64,000 nucleotides of DNA from an uncultured Victivallales bacterium (GTDB lineage: Bacteria > Verrucomicrobiota > Lentisphaeria > Victivallales > UBA1829). How positions within the stretch are numbered: position 1 is the first letter of the stretch; each line of letters begins with the position of its first letter. A program made the position numbers and the translations under genes. Positions 1 to 8,728 of this stretch are shown one piece after another. The notes beneath the pieces were generated by a model, which was given only the letters and a program-made list of their open reading frames with translations, was not told the DNA's origin and made no database searches. The stretch covers positions 71,262 through 135,261 of the forward strand of contig CAKUDG010000005.1 of assembly GCA_934644965.1 (NCBI GenBank). The letters run 5' to 3'.

Positions 1-242
1 GACATCAGATAGGAGTTCACAATCAGAAATCCGCCCGCAAAGGCAAAGGATGCCCTCCCCATGGAACGGGAATGCCCTGCACCATCACCCAGCGGAGCTC
101 CGCAGGAGATGCAGCGCGCCCCCTCGGAAGAGGAATCGGCCGCATGTTCGTGATGATGATGCTCATGATGGTGGGAATCATGACTGCCGTGATCGTGCCC
201 GCAGCCGCAGGCGTTCAATGGTTTCTCCGCAATGTCAGTCAT
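1..242 (-). CDS. His/Cys-rich membrane protein, N-terminal part only (possible metal P-type ATPase)
   Basis: Partial gene that leaves the window at base 1; about 80 residues are visible. They begin MTDIAEKPLNACGCGHDHG. Residues about 12-33 hold a CGC motif and a run of His pairs and triplets, which is typical of metal-binding tails. A CISCG motif follows near residue 44, and a hydrophobic stretch that looks like a first membrane helix begins near residue 64. The ATG overlaps the TGA of the SPFH gene upstream by four bases (ATGA), so the two are probably translationally coupled. A heavy-metal P-type ATPase fits the His-rich tail plus membrane start, and my recollection is that such ATPases occur beside HflK-like genes in PVC bacteria. 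A cation diffusion facilitator or ZIP transporter is also possible. The reading frame is solid; the function is a guess. Confidence 0.6.
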   Translation of the reverse strand, partial: MTDIAEKPLNACGCGHDHGSHDSHHHEHHHHEHAADSSSEGARCISCGAPLGDGAGHSRSMGRASFAFAGGFLIVNSYLM

Positions 243-1438
243 TTCGCACCGCCTTTTGTATCGCCTTCATTCGACTCATTTTTTACAGTCGGCTCCGGAT
301 TGAGCTTCAGGCGGATTTCCTGATCCGAACCCGGAGTGATCCCGATCACAAATTTATCCTGCACCTGGGTCAATGCTCCCGCCAGACTCCTGGAATACAG
401 CGAAACCAGTGTCGATTCCGGATTCTTCCGGTATTCCACAAGAAGCTGTTTGAAATAATCCGTATCGGCCTGGACTTCGGATATCATGCGTTTCTTGTAG
501 TTTTCCGCCTCGGAAGTAATACGCACAGCCTCGCTTTCCGCCAGATTTTTCTGCTCGACGGCATAGGTCCGGGCTTCCTCCTGAACCTTGGCAACGGTCG
601 CGTTTGAAAGCTGCTGCAGGCGGAATGCATCCAGCGCAGTCGCCGGCGGGCTGACCAGGGTCAGCGTCAGATTTTCCATCGTGATCCCGATATCAAGAGC
701 TTCAATGTTTTTCGCAAGAGTCTGCTTCACCAGATTTTCATACGGGGTCTTCTTGTAGTACGCCGTATCGAGCATCGTCACGGCGCTGCAGCAGATCACG
801 GCATCGTCTATCAGATTCCGGAGAATCACATTCGCTCCGCCGAGACTGATCCGTTCTTCATCCGGACCCTTGGTCAGAGACTGGGAATGAACGGAAGTTT
901 CCTCGCTGATGCAGCGTTCAAAAAATTTCAGGGGGTCTGTGATACGGTAGGTCATTTCCCAGGCCGCATGGATAATGGCGTTGTCCCCGGTAAGCAGATA
1001 TCCGTCCTTGCCGGGAACCAGGGCGTCGGAGGGTGTCCGGGAGGACTGGGGATTCGTATTGCCGTAAAGGGGATCGGTGTCGGACGGCATGAACGTCCGG
1101 CAGGAAATCTTTTCAATCCCTGTCGGAATGCGCACGATCTTGTTCACAGGATACGGCAGAAACCAGTGCCAGCCTTCCCGGTACAGACCGTCTATCTCCC
1201 CGAACTTCAGCACAATCACGGCCTCCTTCGTCGTATCCACCCGGAATGAGCCTCCCGCTATCAGAAAATAGAGGATCATTACGGATATCGCAAATGCCAG
1301 AAATATGAATCCGGCCTTCAGCACTTTCGACAACAGCTCAAGTCCCGGCGAAAACTGGCTCTCCTGCGCCGGAACAGCCGGCATGGATGAACTGCTGCCG
1401 GACGCCAGCACGTTCTCTGTCTTCTTGTCATTCATCAT
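239..1438 (-). CDS. SPFH/band-7 membrane protein, HflK-like
   Basis: 399 residues. A cytoplasmic tail of about 38 residues is followed by one membrane helix (about 40-62), then an SPFH domain that opens with the usual 'TTKEAVIVLKFGEI' and 'GWHWFLPYPVNKIVRIP' segments. The C-terminal third (about 280-350) is charged and helical, as expected for the coiled-coil part of stomatin/HflK proteins. In other bacteria HflK and HflC form a large membrane cage around the FtsH protease. An insert of about 40 residues (about 115-155) sits inside the SPFH domain. GGAG lies eight bases before the ATG. It is the third SPFH gene of a minus-strand operon, 33 bases after the HflC-like gene and overlapping the next gene by four bases. 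Whether it serves FtsH or the metal-transporter-like partner cannot be told from sequence. Confidence 0.88.
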   Translation of the reverse strand: MMNDKKTENVLASGSSSSMPAVPAQESQFSPGLELLSKVLKAGFIFLAFAISVMILYFLIAGGSFRVDTTKEAVIVLKFGEIDGLYREGWHWFLPYPVNKIVRIPTGIEKISCRTFMPSDTDPLYGNTNPQSSRTPSDALVPGKDGYLLTGDNAIIHAAWEMTYRITDPLKFFERCISEETSVHSQSLTKGPDEERISLGGANVILRNLIDDAVICCSAVTMLDTAYYKKTPYENLVKQTLAKNIEALDIGITMENLTLTLVSPPATALDAFRLQQLSNATVAKVQEEARTYAVEQKNLAESEAVRITSEAENYKKRMISEVQADTDYFKQLLVEYRKNPESTLVSLYSRSLAGALTQVQDKFVIGITPGSDQEIRLKLNPEPTVKNESNEGDTKGGAK

Positions 1439-1471
1439 TCTGCAGACTCCGCTTCACATTGGTCTCATGGA

Positions 1472-2440
1472 TTATTTCTTCCCGCCAGGGACGCCGCCCG
1501 CACGGCCGGCGTCGTCGTCGTACTGAATCTTCATCTTGAAGATGTCAAACGGAGTGGAATCGGTATCGAGCACCAGAGTCGTCTTCGTGCTCACAATCCG
1601 TTTCAAAGAGTCCAGTTTCCGGAGGAAGGAGGCCAGCTCCGGATCCTGGTTGAATACGGAATAATATTTCGCTGCTTCCGCATCGCCTTCGGCCATCAGT
1701 TTCTTCGCCTGCGCCTGGGCGTCGGCCAGAATTTCCTGTTTCGCGCGGTCTGCATCGGTCCGGATTTTCTGGGCAACGGTGTTGCCTTCCGCGCGGAATT
1801 TCTTCGCGGCGGTGTCGCGTTCCTGCTTCATCGTCGCGGCAATCGCCTTGGCGCTGGCTTCCGGGACACCGATCGAGCGGATCCCGACAGAAACCACATC
1901 AATCCCGTAATGCTTCATCATATCGTCTTTCAAGCCGGCGAGCATTTCCGCTTTCATTTCATCCAGTTTCATTTTTCCGGGATCCGTATTGATCATTTCA
2001 TCAAATTTGAACTTGCCCACCACGCCGCCTTTCACGGTACGCATCCGGTCGCCGAGATAGCCTTCGGCATCCGCTATGCTTTTTGCCGCGTTCTTGAAGA
2101 CTTTGAGGTCTTCCAGCTTGTAGATCACGTAGATCCCGACAATGACGTTTTTCTGGTCCGCTGTGGTGGTTTCCTCCAGTTTCCCGATGTTCCCGTCAAA
2201 GGTGGTCAGGCGAATGTCGTATTTCACGATTTCCTGAATGGGATATGGAAGGCGGAAATGAAGTCCGGGCCCTTTCTGATCCGTGATTTTTCCGAGCGTC
2301 AGCACCAGCGCCTGTTCCGCCGCAGTCACCTGATACGTGAAAATCGCCAGCAGAAAAATCACTGCCACAATCAGCCCCAGCAGTATGGTGGGAAGATGTT
2401 TCACCTTGGATACGCTTTTGGATTCGGATGTCTTACTCAT
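1472..2440 (-). CDS. SPFH/band-7 membrane protein, HflC-like
   Basis: 322 residues. One N-terminal membrane helix (about 14-37) is followed by the HflC-type opening 'TAAEQALVLTLGKIT' and 'GLHFRLPYPIQEIVKYD'. The middle part (about 200-250) is an Ala/Lys/Glu/Gln-rich helix with the 'EGDAEAAKYYSVF' segment seen in HflC proteins, and the tail is short and Gly-rich. Length and order match HflC, the partner of HflK in the FtsH-modulating membrane complex. GGAGAG stands nine bases before the ATG. It lies between two HflK-like genes; the gap to the 664-residue gene upstream is 165 bases, so a second promoter there is possible. Confidence 0.9.
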   Translation of the reverse strand: MSKTSESKSVSKVKHLPTILLGLIVAVIFLLAIFTYQVTAAEQALVLTLGKITDQKGPGLHFRLPYPIQEIVKYDIRLTTFDGNIGKLEETTTADQKNVIVGIYVIYKLEDLKVFKNAAKSIADAEGYLGDRMRTVKGGVVGKFKFDEMINTDPGKMKLDEMKAEMLAGLKDDMMKHYGIDVVSVGIRSIGVPEASAKAIAATMKQERDTAAKKFRAEGNTVAQKIRTDADRAKQEILADAQAQAKKLMAEGDAEAAKYYSVFNQDPELASFLRKLDSLKRIVSTKTTLVLDTDSTPFDIFKMKIQYDDDAGRAGGVPGGKK

Positions 2441-2605
2441 CTTTCATTTCTCTCCAGTTCTCTGTTCCTTATTATTATATTTTTATTATTGATTTTCTGT
2501 TCCCTGCAATTTCCTTCAGACAATGAATCAGGCCGATCCTTCTGAGGGAAACAGTCCCTTCCGGCATCTGTGGGGATGGAGGGGAAGGGAGAGAATAAAG
2601 AAGAC

Positions 2606-4600
2606 TTACTTCCCAAGTTCGCCGAGATCGGCGTCCAGAAGGTCGAGTCTCGGTTTCTCCTCCATATTCAGTTCATAAATCTGCGACTTCAGACGCTCCG
2701 AAAGCACGTATTTGCGGAGGTGGGCGCAGTCGTTCTCCAGAAAATCCAGATACGTCCTCAGACGGAACATGAAGGGAAGAGCCCGGTAGGCAGTCAGCTG
2801 ACTGTTGAAACGGACCGCCTCCGCCATGGCCACAGTCGCCGTGTCGTATTGATACGCTTCCGCGTCACTGACGATTTTCAAGGCTTCCACCTTCGCGCTT
2901 TCCACGGTTTCCGCGCTGTAGGCGTCCGCCTTGTATTCCTCGGTGAGAGCCTCCTCCTGCGCACAGACCACATCCTGGAAGGCGGCAGCGACATTCACCC
3001 CTCCGGACTCATCAGGAGCCTCCCCTGCGGTGGTCCCCCCGATCGGAGGATGCGCATCATGAAGATTCACGCAGATAATGTCCACTCCGATGTTCAAACG
3101 ATCCGCCGCATTCTGGATCCGGGCCTGCAGATGCCGCGCCACTTCTTCCCTGCCGAAGGAAATATCCTTCATGAAATCGGTGCTGGCAAAATACGCGGTC
3201 GCCTCGCTTTCCCCTGTCAGGGTGAGAATTTCATTCACGTCTTCAAAGTTGAAGGCGTAATCGTACACCTGCCCGGGCCGCACACGATAGCTGACAGGAA
3301 GCGCCGCTTCCAGAATCGAAACCGGAAAGGCTATGTCATTCGACCCCTTCTCCACATTCGCAACGAGGAAGCCGTCCTCCTTCATGTAATGCTGTCCCGT
3401 CCACAGAACAACGCTGGCGTTCTGCATCGTCTTCGTGTCTTTAAGCTTGTCCATGTGCGCGCCGATGACGAACTGCTGCATCCGGTCCACCGGCACACGC
3501 ACAATATGTTCAATCGGCCACGGCCATTTCAGATGAATCCCCGGCTGAAGCACCTCCTTCCCAGGCACAAACGCTCCGAAACGCTCACGTATGCCCAGCT
3601 CGCCCGGATTCACCTGCGCAATCCCGGTGAAAAGCCAGAGCACAAAGCCCCAGAGAATCAGAGCAGGAATAATGGATCTTTCAAAAAACGTATAAATCCA
3701 CGTCCGCGAAACTTTGAACCCGAATTGGTAATCCAGCGAATCCGCAATGTTCCGGACAACACCCCCAGGCTCCAGAAACAGTGCCAGAAGACGGCTCTCA
3801 TAGACCGGCCGATCCTCCAGCTGCGTCCGCGGACGGTAAAACTCCACCACGAAATTCAGCAGAAACTCCAGCGCAAGCACGCAGAAAATAAAGAATACAA
3901 TATTGAAAAAATGCACTTCCCACAGAATCCGATCCACCGCCTTGGCCGCTTCCGCCGACGCCATCAGCAGAGCTGCCAGCCCTGAAAGGAGCATCACCAT
4001 CCCCCCCACAATCAGCCACGCCCCCGCAGGACGCAGCCAGCGGAATTCCGATATGTGAGACTGCCCGATCAGAAACACCCCGAAGAAAAAACTCAAAACC
4101 AGCCCAATCGAACACAAAAACGCCAGATTCACCGGGTGCACAGGCTTCAGCGACCCCATCATCAGCGCCGGATCCTGATGGAACTCCCTCCACAGAAACA
4201 CCAGTGCCAACGTCATCAGCACAAAACTCAGCAGAGATATCGAAGAGGGCACATATTTCCGGAAATTCCCGTACATCCGCCCAGCCGTAAAACGGACATC
4301 CTCCGATACATCCAGAATCGAATTCAGCTTCTCCTTCCGTCTCTCCAGAAGCTGTTTCTCCTCCTCCTCGCGGACCATCCTGCTGAAAAAAGCTCCCTGA
4401 ATAAGCGATGCCAGAGAAAAAATCATGGCCGCTCCAAAGGGTATCAGCCCCAGCTTGAACACTCCGATCCCTCCCCAGGACGCCGTCAGAAAAATCGTAA
4501 CGAACAGTCCCGCCGAAAGAACCAGCGCGGCAGCCGAAAGCTTCACAGACAGACGCCCGCGCTCCAGTACAGACGCCAGATTTTCTTTTCCTCTCAACAT
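2606..4600 (-). CDS. Large SPFH/HflK-like protein with multi-pass membrane domain
   Basis: 664 residues, nearly twice the size of a normal HflK. The first 330 residues hold about seven predicted membrane helices in pairs (about 20-75, 120-140, 155-180, 190-215, 230-255 and 310-335). A regular SPFH domain then begins with 'QVNPGELGIRERFGAF' and 'GIHLKWPWPIEHIVRVPVDR'. The C-terminus ends in a charged helix. Start: ATG at 4600 with AAGGGA upstream. As first gene of the SPFH operon it may be the membrane base of the complex. SPFH core identification is firm; the job of the added membrane part is unknown. The 385 bases upstream hold the promoter region. Confidence 0.85.
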   Translation of the reverse strand: MLRGKENLASVLERGRLSVKLSAAALVLSAGLFVTIFLTASWGGIGVFKLGLIPFGAAMIFSLASLIQGAFFSRMVREEEEKQLLERRKEKLNSILDVSEDVRFTAGRMYGNFRKYVPSSISLLSFVLMTLALVFLWREFHQDPALMMGSLKPVHPVNLAFLCSIGLVLSFFFGVFLIGQSHISEFRWLRPAGAWLIVGGMVMLLSGLAALLMASAEAAKAVDRILWEVHFFNIVFFIFCVLALEFLLNFVVEFYRPRTQLEDRPVYESRLLALFLEPGGVVRNIADSLDYQFGFKVSRTWIYTFFERSIIPALILWGFVLWLFTGIAQVNPGELGIRERFGAFVPGKEVLQPGIHLKWPWPIEHIVRVPVDRMQQFVIGAHMDKLKDTKTMQNASVVLWTGQHYMKEDGFLVANVEKGSNDIAFPVSILEAALPVSYRVRPGQVYDYAFNFEDVNEILTLTGESEATAYFASTDFMKDISFGREEVARHLQARIQNAADRLNIGVDIICVNLHDAHPPIGGTTAGEAPDESGGVNVAAAFQDVVCAQEEALTEEYKADAYSAETVESAKVEALKIVSDAEAYQYDTATVAMAEAVRFNSQLTAYRALPFMFRLRTYLDFLENDCAHLRKYVLSERLKSQIYELNMEEKPRLDLLDADLGELGK

Positions 4601-4985
4601 TCCCGTGCTTTCCCTTCTTTTAATATTTTATAATCTTTAACTTGATTTCTCTATTTCTCTGATTTCATGTCTTCATGGCATCACATCTTTATTTCAGTAA
4701 TCTCCCCTGCCCTTTTCTCTGTTTCAAACAGGCACGGGCACAGGTCCATTATGCGCAAGATAACTCCGCGCAAGGAAAAACTCAAGTCCGGGAAAACAGA
4801 TTTCTTTCGATTTTGAGAATGTTTCCCGCCTGAAAATGCTCTTTGCGCAAAAAAATAGATGAATTTGTCCCTTTTTCACAATAAAAAATCACATGCCCGG
4901 GCAAAAAAAAATGACTCCGCCCGGAAATTTTTTCCCCGGACGGAGTCGTCTTTTTTTCAGAACCCGGCCCCTGCCGCAGCTGTCG
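4601..4985. other. Intergenic region with terminator and GCGCAA repeats
   Basis: No gene. The left part is AT-rich and should hold the minus-strand promoter for the SPFH operon (a TATAAA-like stretch near 4630). At 4740-4860 the heptamer-like word GCGCAA occurs three times, the last within the palindrome TTTGCGCAAA. The right end holds the oxidoreductase terminator. Confidence 0.5.
4901..4947 (-). terminator. Rho-independent terminator of the oxidoreductase gene
   Basis: Inverted repeat 4913-4924 / 4936-4947: GACTCCG pairs with CGGAGTC, then one mismatch, then CCGG with CCGG, around a T/C-rich loop. Read on the minus strand the hairpin is followed by a run of nine T. T residues also follow it on the plus strand, but no plus-strand gene needs it. 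Confidence 0.8.
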
Positions 4986-6314
4986 TCAGCGGTTCAGCTT
5001 TTTCCAGACCGGTTCCACATCCACCACTTTCCTGCTCTTCGCTGCCTTGTCGATGCAGAGGGCGAGAACCGCGCTTTCCAGGCCTTCACTCCCGCTGCAC
5101 GTCGGGAGAGCGTCGGTCGTCATGGGGCCTTCATACAATTCCTTCATAATATAGGAATCGCCGCCGCCGTGCCCGTCCATGCCGAAGCGGATCGTCACCT
5201 CGTTCTGCCCGTGAACGGCATATTTCAGCGTGCTCGAATACAGTTCCACCACCAGATTCCCCTTCGTGCAGGTGAAATACATCCGCCGTTCCGGAATCGC
5301 ATTCGACATCGTGCACTGAAACATCACGCGGATCCCGTTCCGATATTCAAAGGCGGATACCAGATTGTCCATCAGATCCTTGTCCGAAGTAAACGCCGAC
5401 TCCACCCCGTGCGGATCCTCCCACGCCCTGGTGAATGTCCCGGGAAATTCCTTTTCCATCTTCCGGTTCTCCGGCTTGAACAGGTCCAGCCCCCCGAACG
5501 CCGCAACCTTCGACACATGCGACTGGCAGAACCAGTTGATCAGATCCAGATCGTGGCAGCATTTCTCCAGAATGTGCGGCCCCGCATATTTCGTCTGCCG
5601 CCTCCAGTTGCAGAGAATGTACACCCCGTGATGCGGATCAATATTCTCATTCGCGTCAATGCTCATGATGTCTCCGAGCACTCCGGAATCCAGCAGCTCC
5701 TTCACTTTCCGGTAAATCGGCGCGTAACGGAGAACAAAGCCCGTGGCAAATTTCCGCCCCGATTTCCTGTGAGCTTCAAAAATGGCTTCGCAGTCCTCAA
5801 TCTTCGTGGCAAGCGGCTTTTCCGTAAAAACATCCTTTCCCTGACGGAATCCTTCCAGAATCTGCTCCTTGTGATAGGCGTTCGGGGAAAACACCATCAC
5901 CCAGTCCACGCCGGGAACGGCAATCGCCTCCTGATAGCTTGCGCAGATCTTCGCATCCGGATAGTTCCAGCAGTCCGCGGAAATGGCCCGCTTCGCCTGC
6001 TCCATGTCCGGATCATACACGGAAAGGACTTTCACCTTCCGCACGGAATCCCTCAAGAGATTCCAGACCACGCCGCGCCCGCGATTCCCCGCACCAAGCA
6101 CTGCTACACGAACCTCCTCCTGTGAGGCAGCGTCCTTCCCCGCAGCGGTGACAGGTTTCGCAGATGATGCTTTCTTCTTCACCGGGGGCTGCTTTACCGG
6201 AGCCTTCTTCGCCGGAGCCTTCTCCGCCGATGATGCTTTCTTCACCGCGGGTTTCACAACCGCAATTTTCTTCCCGGTCTTTTTTACCGGATTCGCGTCT
6301 TTCTTTGCCGCCAT
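4986..6314 (-). CDS. Gfo/Idh/MocA-family oxidoreductase with Lys/Pro/Ala-rich N-terminal tail
   Basis: 442 residues from the ATG at 6314, which is seven bases behind GGAGG; an upstream in-frame TTG at 6320 is too close to that site. Residues 1 to about 70 are a Lys/Ala/Pro/Ser-rich tail with repeated KKASSA and AP-KK words, resembling histone H1 or AlgP tails. The Rossmann motif follows (VAVLGAGNRGRG, near residue 72), then the family signature EKPLA near residue 160, and a C-terminal half with the 'KCCHDLDLINWF' segment. Such enzymes oxidise or reduce sugars or cyclitols with NAD(P); the substrate here is unknown. It has its own terminator and appears monocistronic. The tail is the odd part: it is absent from most family members and could bind nucleic acid or anionic polymer. 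Confidence 0.9.
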   Translation of the reverse strand: MAAKKDANPVKKTGKKIAVVKPAVKKASSAEKAPAKKAPVKQPPVKKKASSAKPVTAAGKDAASQEEVRVAVLGAGNRGRGVVWNLLRDSVRKVKVLSVYDPDMEQAKRAISADCWNYPDAKICASYQEAIAVPGVDWVMVFSPNAYHKEQILEGFRQGKDVFTEKPLATKIEDCEAIFEAHRKSGRKFATGFVLRYAPIYRKVKELLDSGVLGDIMSIDANENIDPHHGVYILCNWRRQTKYAGPHILEKCCHDLDLINWFCQSHVSKVAAFGGLDLFKPENRKMEKEFPGTFTRAWEDPHGVESAFTSDKDLMDNLVSAFEYRNGIRVMFQCTMSNAIPERRMYFTCTKGNLVVELYSSTLKYAVHGQNEVTIRFGMDGHGGGDSYIMKELYEGPMTTDALPTCSGSEGLESAVLALCIDKAAKSRKVVDVEPVWKKLNR

Positions 6315-6588
6315 CTTCAATCCTCCGCAAAATTCGCGTCTGCTTTTGTGCGATGAGATTTTCCGGCGGAAAGCTGCCGGAAAAATCCCCTCATTCTTCT
6401 TAATTTACGCCTGAGACACCGTTTTGAAATGGATAAAAACCGCTGAAACGATGACAAAAAAAGGAGAGCTCCTCCGCCCCCGGGGAACAGAGTACCGGAT
6501 CACGCGGCAAAAAAAGCGTGTGAGGAGAAAAAAAGACTGTGCGGACCAGAAGAAGAGCAGAAGTTGATCTTGCTTCAAAGGAAGGCTC

Positions 6589-7623
6589 TTACTTCGCCTT
6601 CGCGGAGAGATCTTCCGAACTGTCATCCTCATCCCCGAAATCTTCATCGTCGTCTTCGGGACCGAACGCCGCATCCATGTCCGGATTCACGTTTTCAAAG
6701 AATGGAAGATCCTTGATTTCCTCATAATCTACATCTTTACGCGCCTCGCGGCCGCCGGCGACCATAACGGAACCCGTCTTGTGATTGACGATCAGAGAAG
6801 GAGTCGTACTCGTTTTGATCAGAATCTGCTTTTTGATGAGATTTCCGTTCGGATCATACTGATAATAGGCATAGACCTTGGGGCTGGCGGAAACCAGGAG
6901 ATTGATCCGGCTGAGATAATCAATTTCGCATTTCGGTTTCAGATTGCCTCCCATGTCGAAGGCAATTCTTCTCACGGCATACACACGAGAACTGTCTTCA
7001 ATCACCAGAGCGTACACAGATGTCTTGCCCGTGAAATAAGAGACAATGGAATACTTCCGGGTCTGAATTTTCTTCTCCTGCGGATTCTGCCCGGCACTGG
7101 AATTCAGGAGATCGGGAATCCCCACGGTCGTCGTCCAGACCGGCATCCCGGAGACGACACTCATGTACGCCGCTTCCGATTCATACTCCTGCTGGAACTG
7201 CGGATGAGAAAGCACCGCACGGATGGAATAACGCCCCTTCTGCCGGAGATCGTAATAGGCGGAAAGACAGAAGGTCAGATGACGCGTTCCACCGGGAGGA
7301 ATGATTGTCCCCGTCAGAGGTGCCGGTTTTTTCGGATCCAGTAGTTTAGCCATGGAACGGCGTCCGTCCGGCGTTTCGATTTCAAAGTCCAGTTTTCCCT
7401 TCAGGCCGGGAGCTTCCCCGAACACCAGGGAATGTGCCGTGTAGTTCCGGATAGAAACCATCACATACACAGGCTCATACTGGATGTAATTGGTCTGGCT
7501 CAGTTCAAGCCGGAGCGCAGCCTGTGCACAGACATTCCCCGTCAGAAACAGAAAAAACTGAAAAAACAAAAAGATCAGAAAGACTGGCGCCGGACTGTTC
7601 CCCGGTTTTCCGAAAATTTTCAT
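6589..7623 (-). CDS. Secreted protein of unknown function with acidic tail
   Basis: 344 residues from the ATG at 7623, which has AAGGAG nine bases upstream; an in-frame ATG at 7656 lacks a good ribosome site. A Lys-containing start and a hydrophobic run (about 12-33, ending VCAQA) form a signal peptide. The next 100 residues look like a beta-sandwich ('LRLELSQTNYIQYEPVYVMV'), as in proteins that list 'rights to speech' style extracellular Ig-like folds; I do not recognise a named family. The middle part has repeated YxYD/VYA segments that could be beta-propeller-like. The end is strongly acidic (about 20 Asp/Glu in the last 30). It is last in a minus-strand operon behind a GT9 glycosyltransferase and a metallophosphoesterase. 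Function not assigned. Confidence 0.8.
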   Translation of the reverse strand: MKIFGKPGNSPAPVFLIFLFFQFFLFLTGNVCAQAALRLELSQTNYIQYEPVYVMVSIRNYTAHSLVFGEAPGLKGKLDFEIETPDGRRSMAKLLDPKKPAPLTGTIIPPGGTRHLTFCLSAYYDLRQKGRYSIRAVLSHPQFQQEYESEAAYMSVVSGMPVWTTTVGIPDLLNSSAGQNPQEKKIQTRKYSIVSYFTGKTSVYALVIEDSSRVYAVRRIAFDMGGNLKPKCEIDYLSRINLLVSASPKVYAYYQYDPNGNLIKKQILIKTSTTPSLIVNHKTGSVMVAGGREARKDVDYEEIKDLPFFENVNPDMDAAFGPEDDDEDFGDEDDSSEDLSAKAK

Positions 7624-7662
7624 GGTCTGATTCTCCTTGGCTTGGCTTGGCTTCACTTCACA

Positions 7663-8694
7663 TCAGTTTTTCAGCAGTGCCGCTCCCTCTGCGGCGGCCG
7701 CCGCGGGATCCAGCGCCGCATGGCAGAGTTTTTTATCACAATAACGCTTCATGCAGCGAATGCAATCCAGTTCCGGTTGCAAAACGGTTTTTCTCCGGCA
7801 GTAAGGGCCGGTCAGTTCCGGAGAAGTCGGGCCGAACAGGGCAAGGACAGGAATTCCCAGCATCGAAGCAATGTGCATCGGACCGCTGTCGTTGCAGATA
7901 AAAAGGGACGCCGAACGCAGTATTTCCACAAGTTCCCCCAGCGAAGTCTTCCCCGTCAGATCCAGCAGCGGCAGTTCCCCGGCCCCGCGGATGACCTCGC
8001 GAGACAATTCTGCCTCCGAAGGCGATCCCGCCAGCACAAAAGTCAGGTCCTCTCCCTTCCCCGCCAGTTCCCGAATCAGCGCGGAAAAGAAAGAGGGCGG
8101 CCACTGTTTCGTTTTCCAGCGTGCTCCCGGAGAAATCACCACCAGTCTCGAACAGTACGGCACAGGGCTCCCTGCAAAAAGGCGCCGCGCCGAATCCCTG
8201 TTGTGCGGGATCATCGGCATCTCATAATCGCAGAAATATTCTTTCCTCCCCAGGAAATCCGCCATCATGGAGGAATTCTTCTCCAGCGCATGCAACGCCT
8301 CGGAAGCTGCTTCCAGCTTTTTTCCATAGAATAAAGCCGCAGCAGTCTCCTTCGGGTGCGCAGGCCCGCAACGGCATCCGGAACGGACCAGGGAAAGAAT
8401 TCCCGCACTCCGGATCAGTCCCTGAAGATCAATCGCAGCATCATAAGAATCCGTTCTCAGATCCCGGATCAGAGAACGGAACGCCCCGGGAAAAGTGGAA
8501 ACCCTTCCCAGCGAGGCACGGTCAAACGGAATGCAGCGGGAAACGCCCGGCAGATATTCCAGCAGACAGGAAAAGGCAGGTTGCACCACCCAGTGCACTT
8601 CCGATCCGGGATGGGCGGAAAGGAGCATCGAAACCGCGGGAAACGCGTGGAGAATGTCGCCGAGACTGCTGGGTTTGACGATCAGAAATTTCAT
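7663..8694 (-). CDS. Glycosyltransferase family 9 (heptosyltransferase-like)
   Basis: 343 residues. It starts MKFLIVKPSSLGDILHAFP, the classic N-terminus of ADP-heptose:LPS heptosyltransferases, and carries the C-terminal sugar-nucleotide site 'CNDSGPMHIASMLGIPVLA' followed by LFGPTSP. Both Rossmann-like halves are complete. It probably adds a heptose or similar sugar to the lipopolysaccharide core on the inner face of the inner membrane. Near the end, residues about 315-330 hold CIRCMKRYC, a cysteine cluster seen in many GT9 proteins. The neighbours are a metallophosphoesterase (34 bases upstream) and a secreted protein (39 bases downstream). The exact acceptor is unknown. Confidence 0.92.
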   Translation of the reverse strand: MKFLIVKPSSLGDILHAFPAVSMLLSAHPGSEVHWVVQPAFSCLLEYLPGVSRCIPFDRASLGRVSTFPGAFRSLIRDLRTDSYDAAIDLQGLIRSAGILSLVRSGCRCGPAHPKETAAALFYGKKLEAASEALHALEKNSSMMADFLGRKEYFCDYEMPMIPHNRDSARRLFAGSPVPYCSRLVVISPGARWKTKQWPPSFFSALIRELAGKGEDLTFVLAGSPSEAELSREVIRGAGELPLLDLTGKTSLGELVEILRSASLFICNDSGPMHIASMLGIPVLALFGPTSPELTGPYCRRKTVLQPELDCIRCMKRYCDKKLCHAALDPAAAAAEGAALLKN

Positions 8695-8728
8695 CGCTCC
8701 GGTGCGCTCCGGGAGGAAGGTTGACTAT

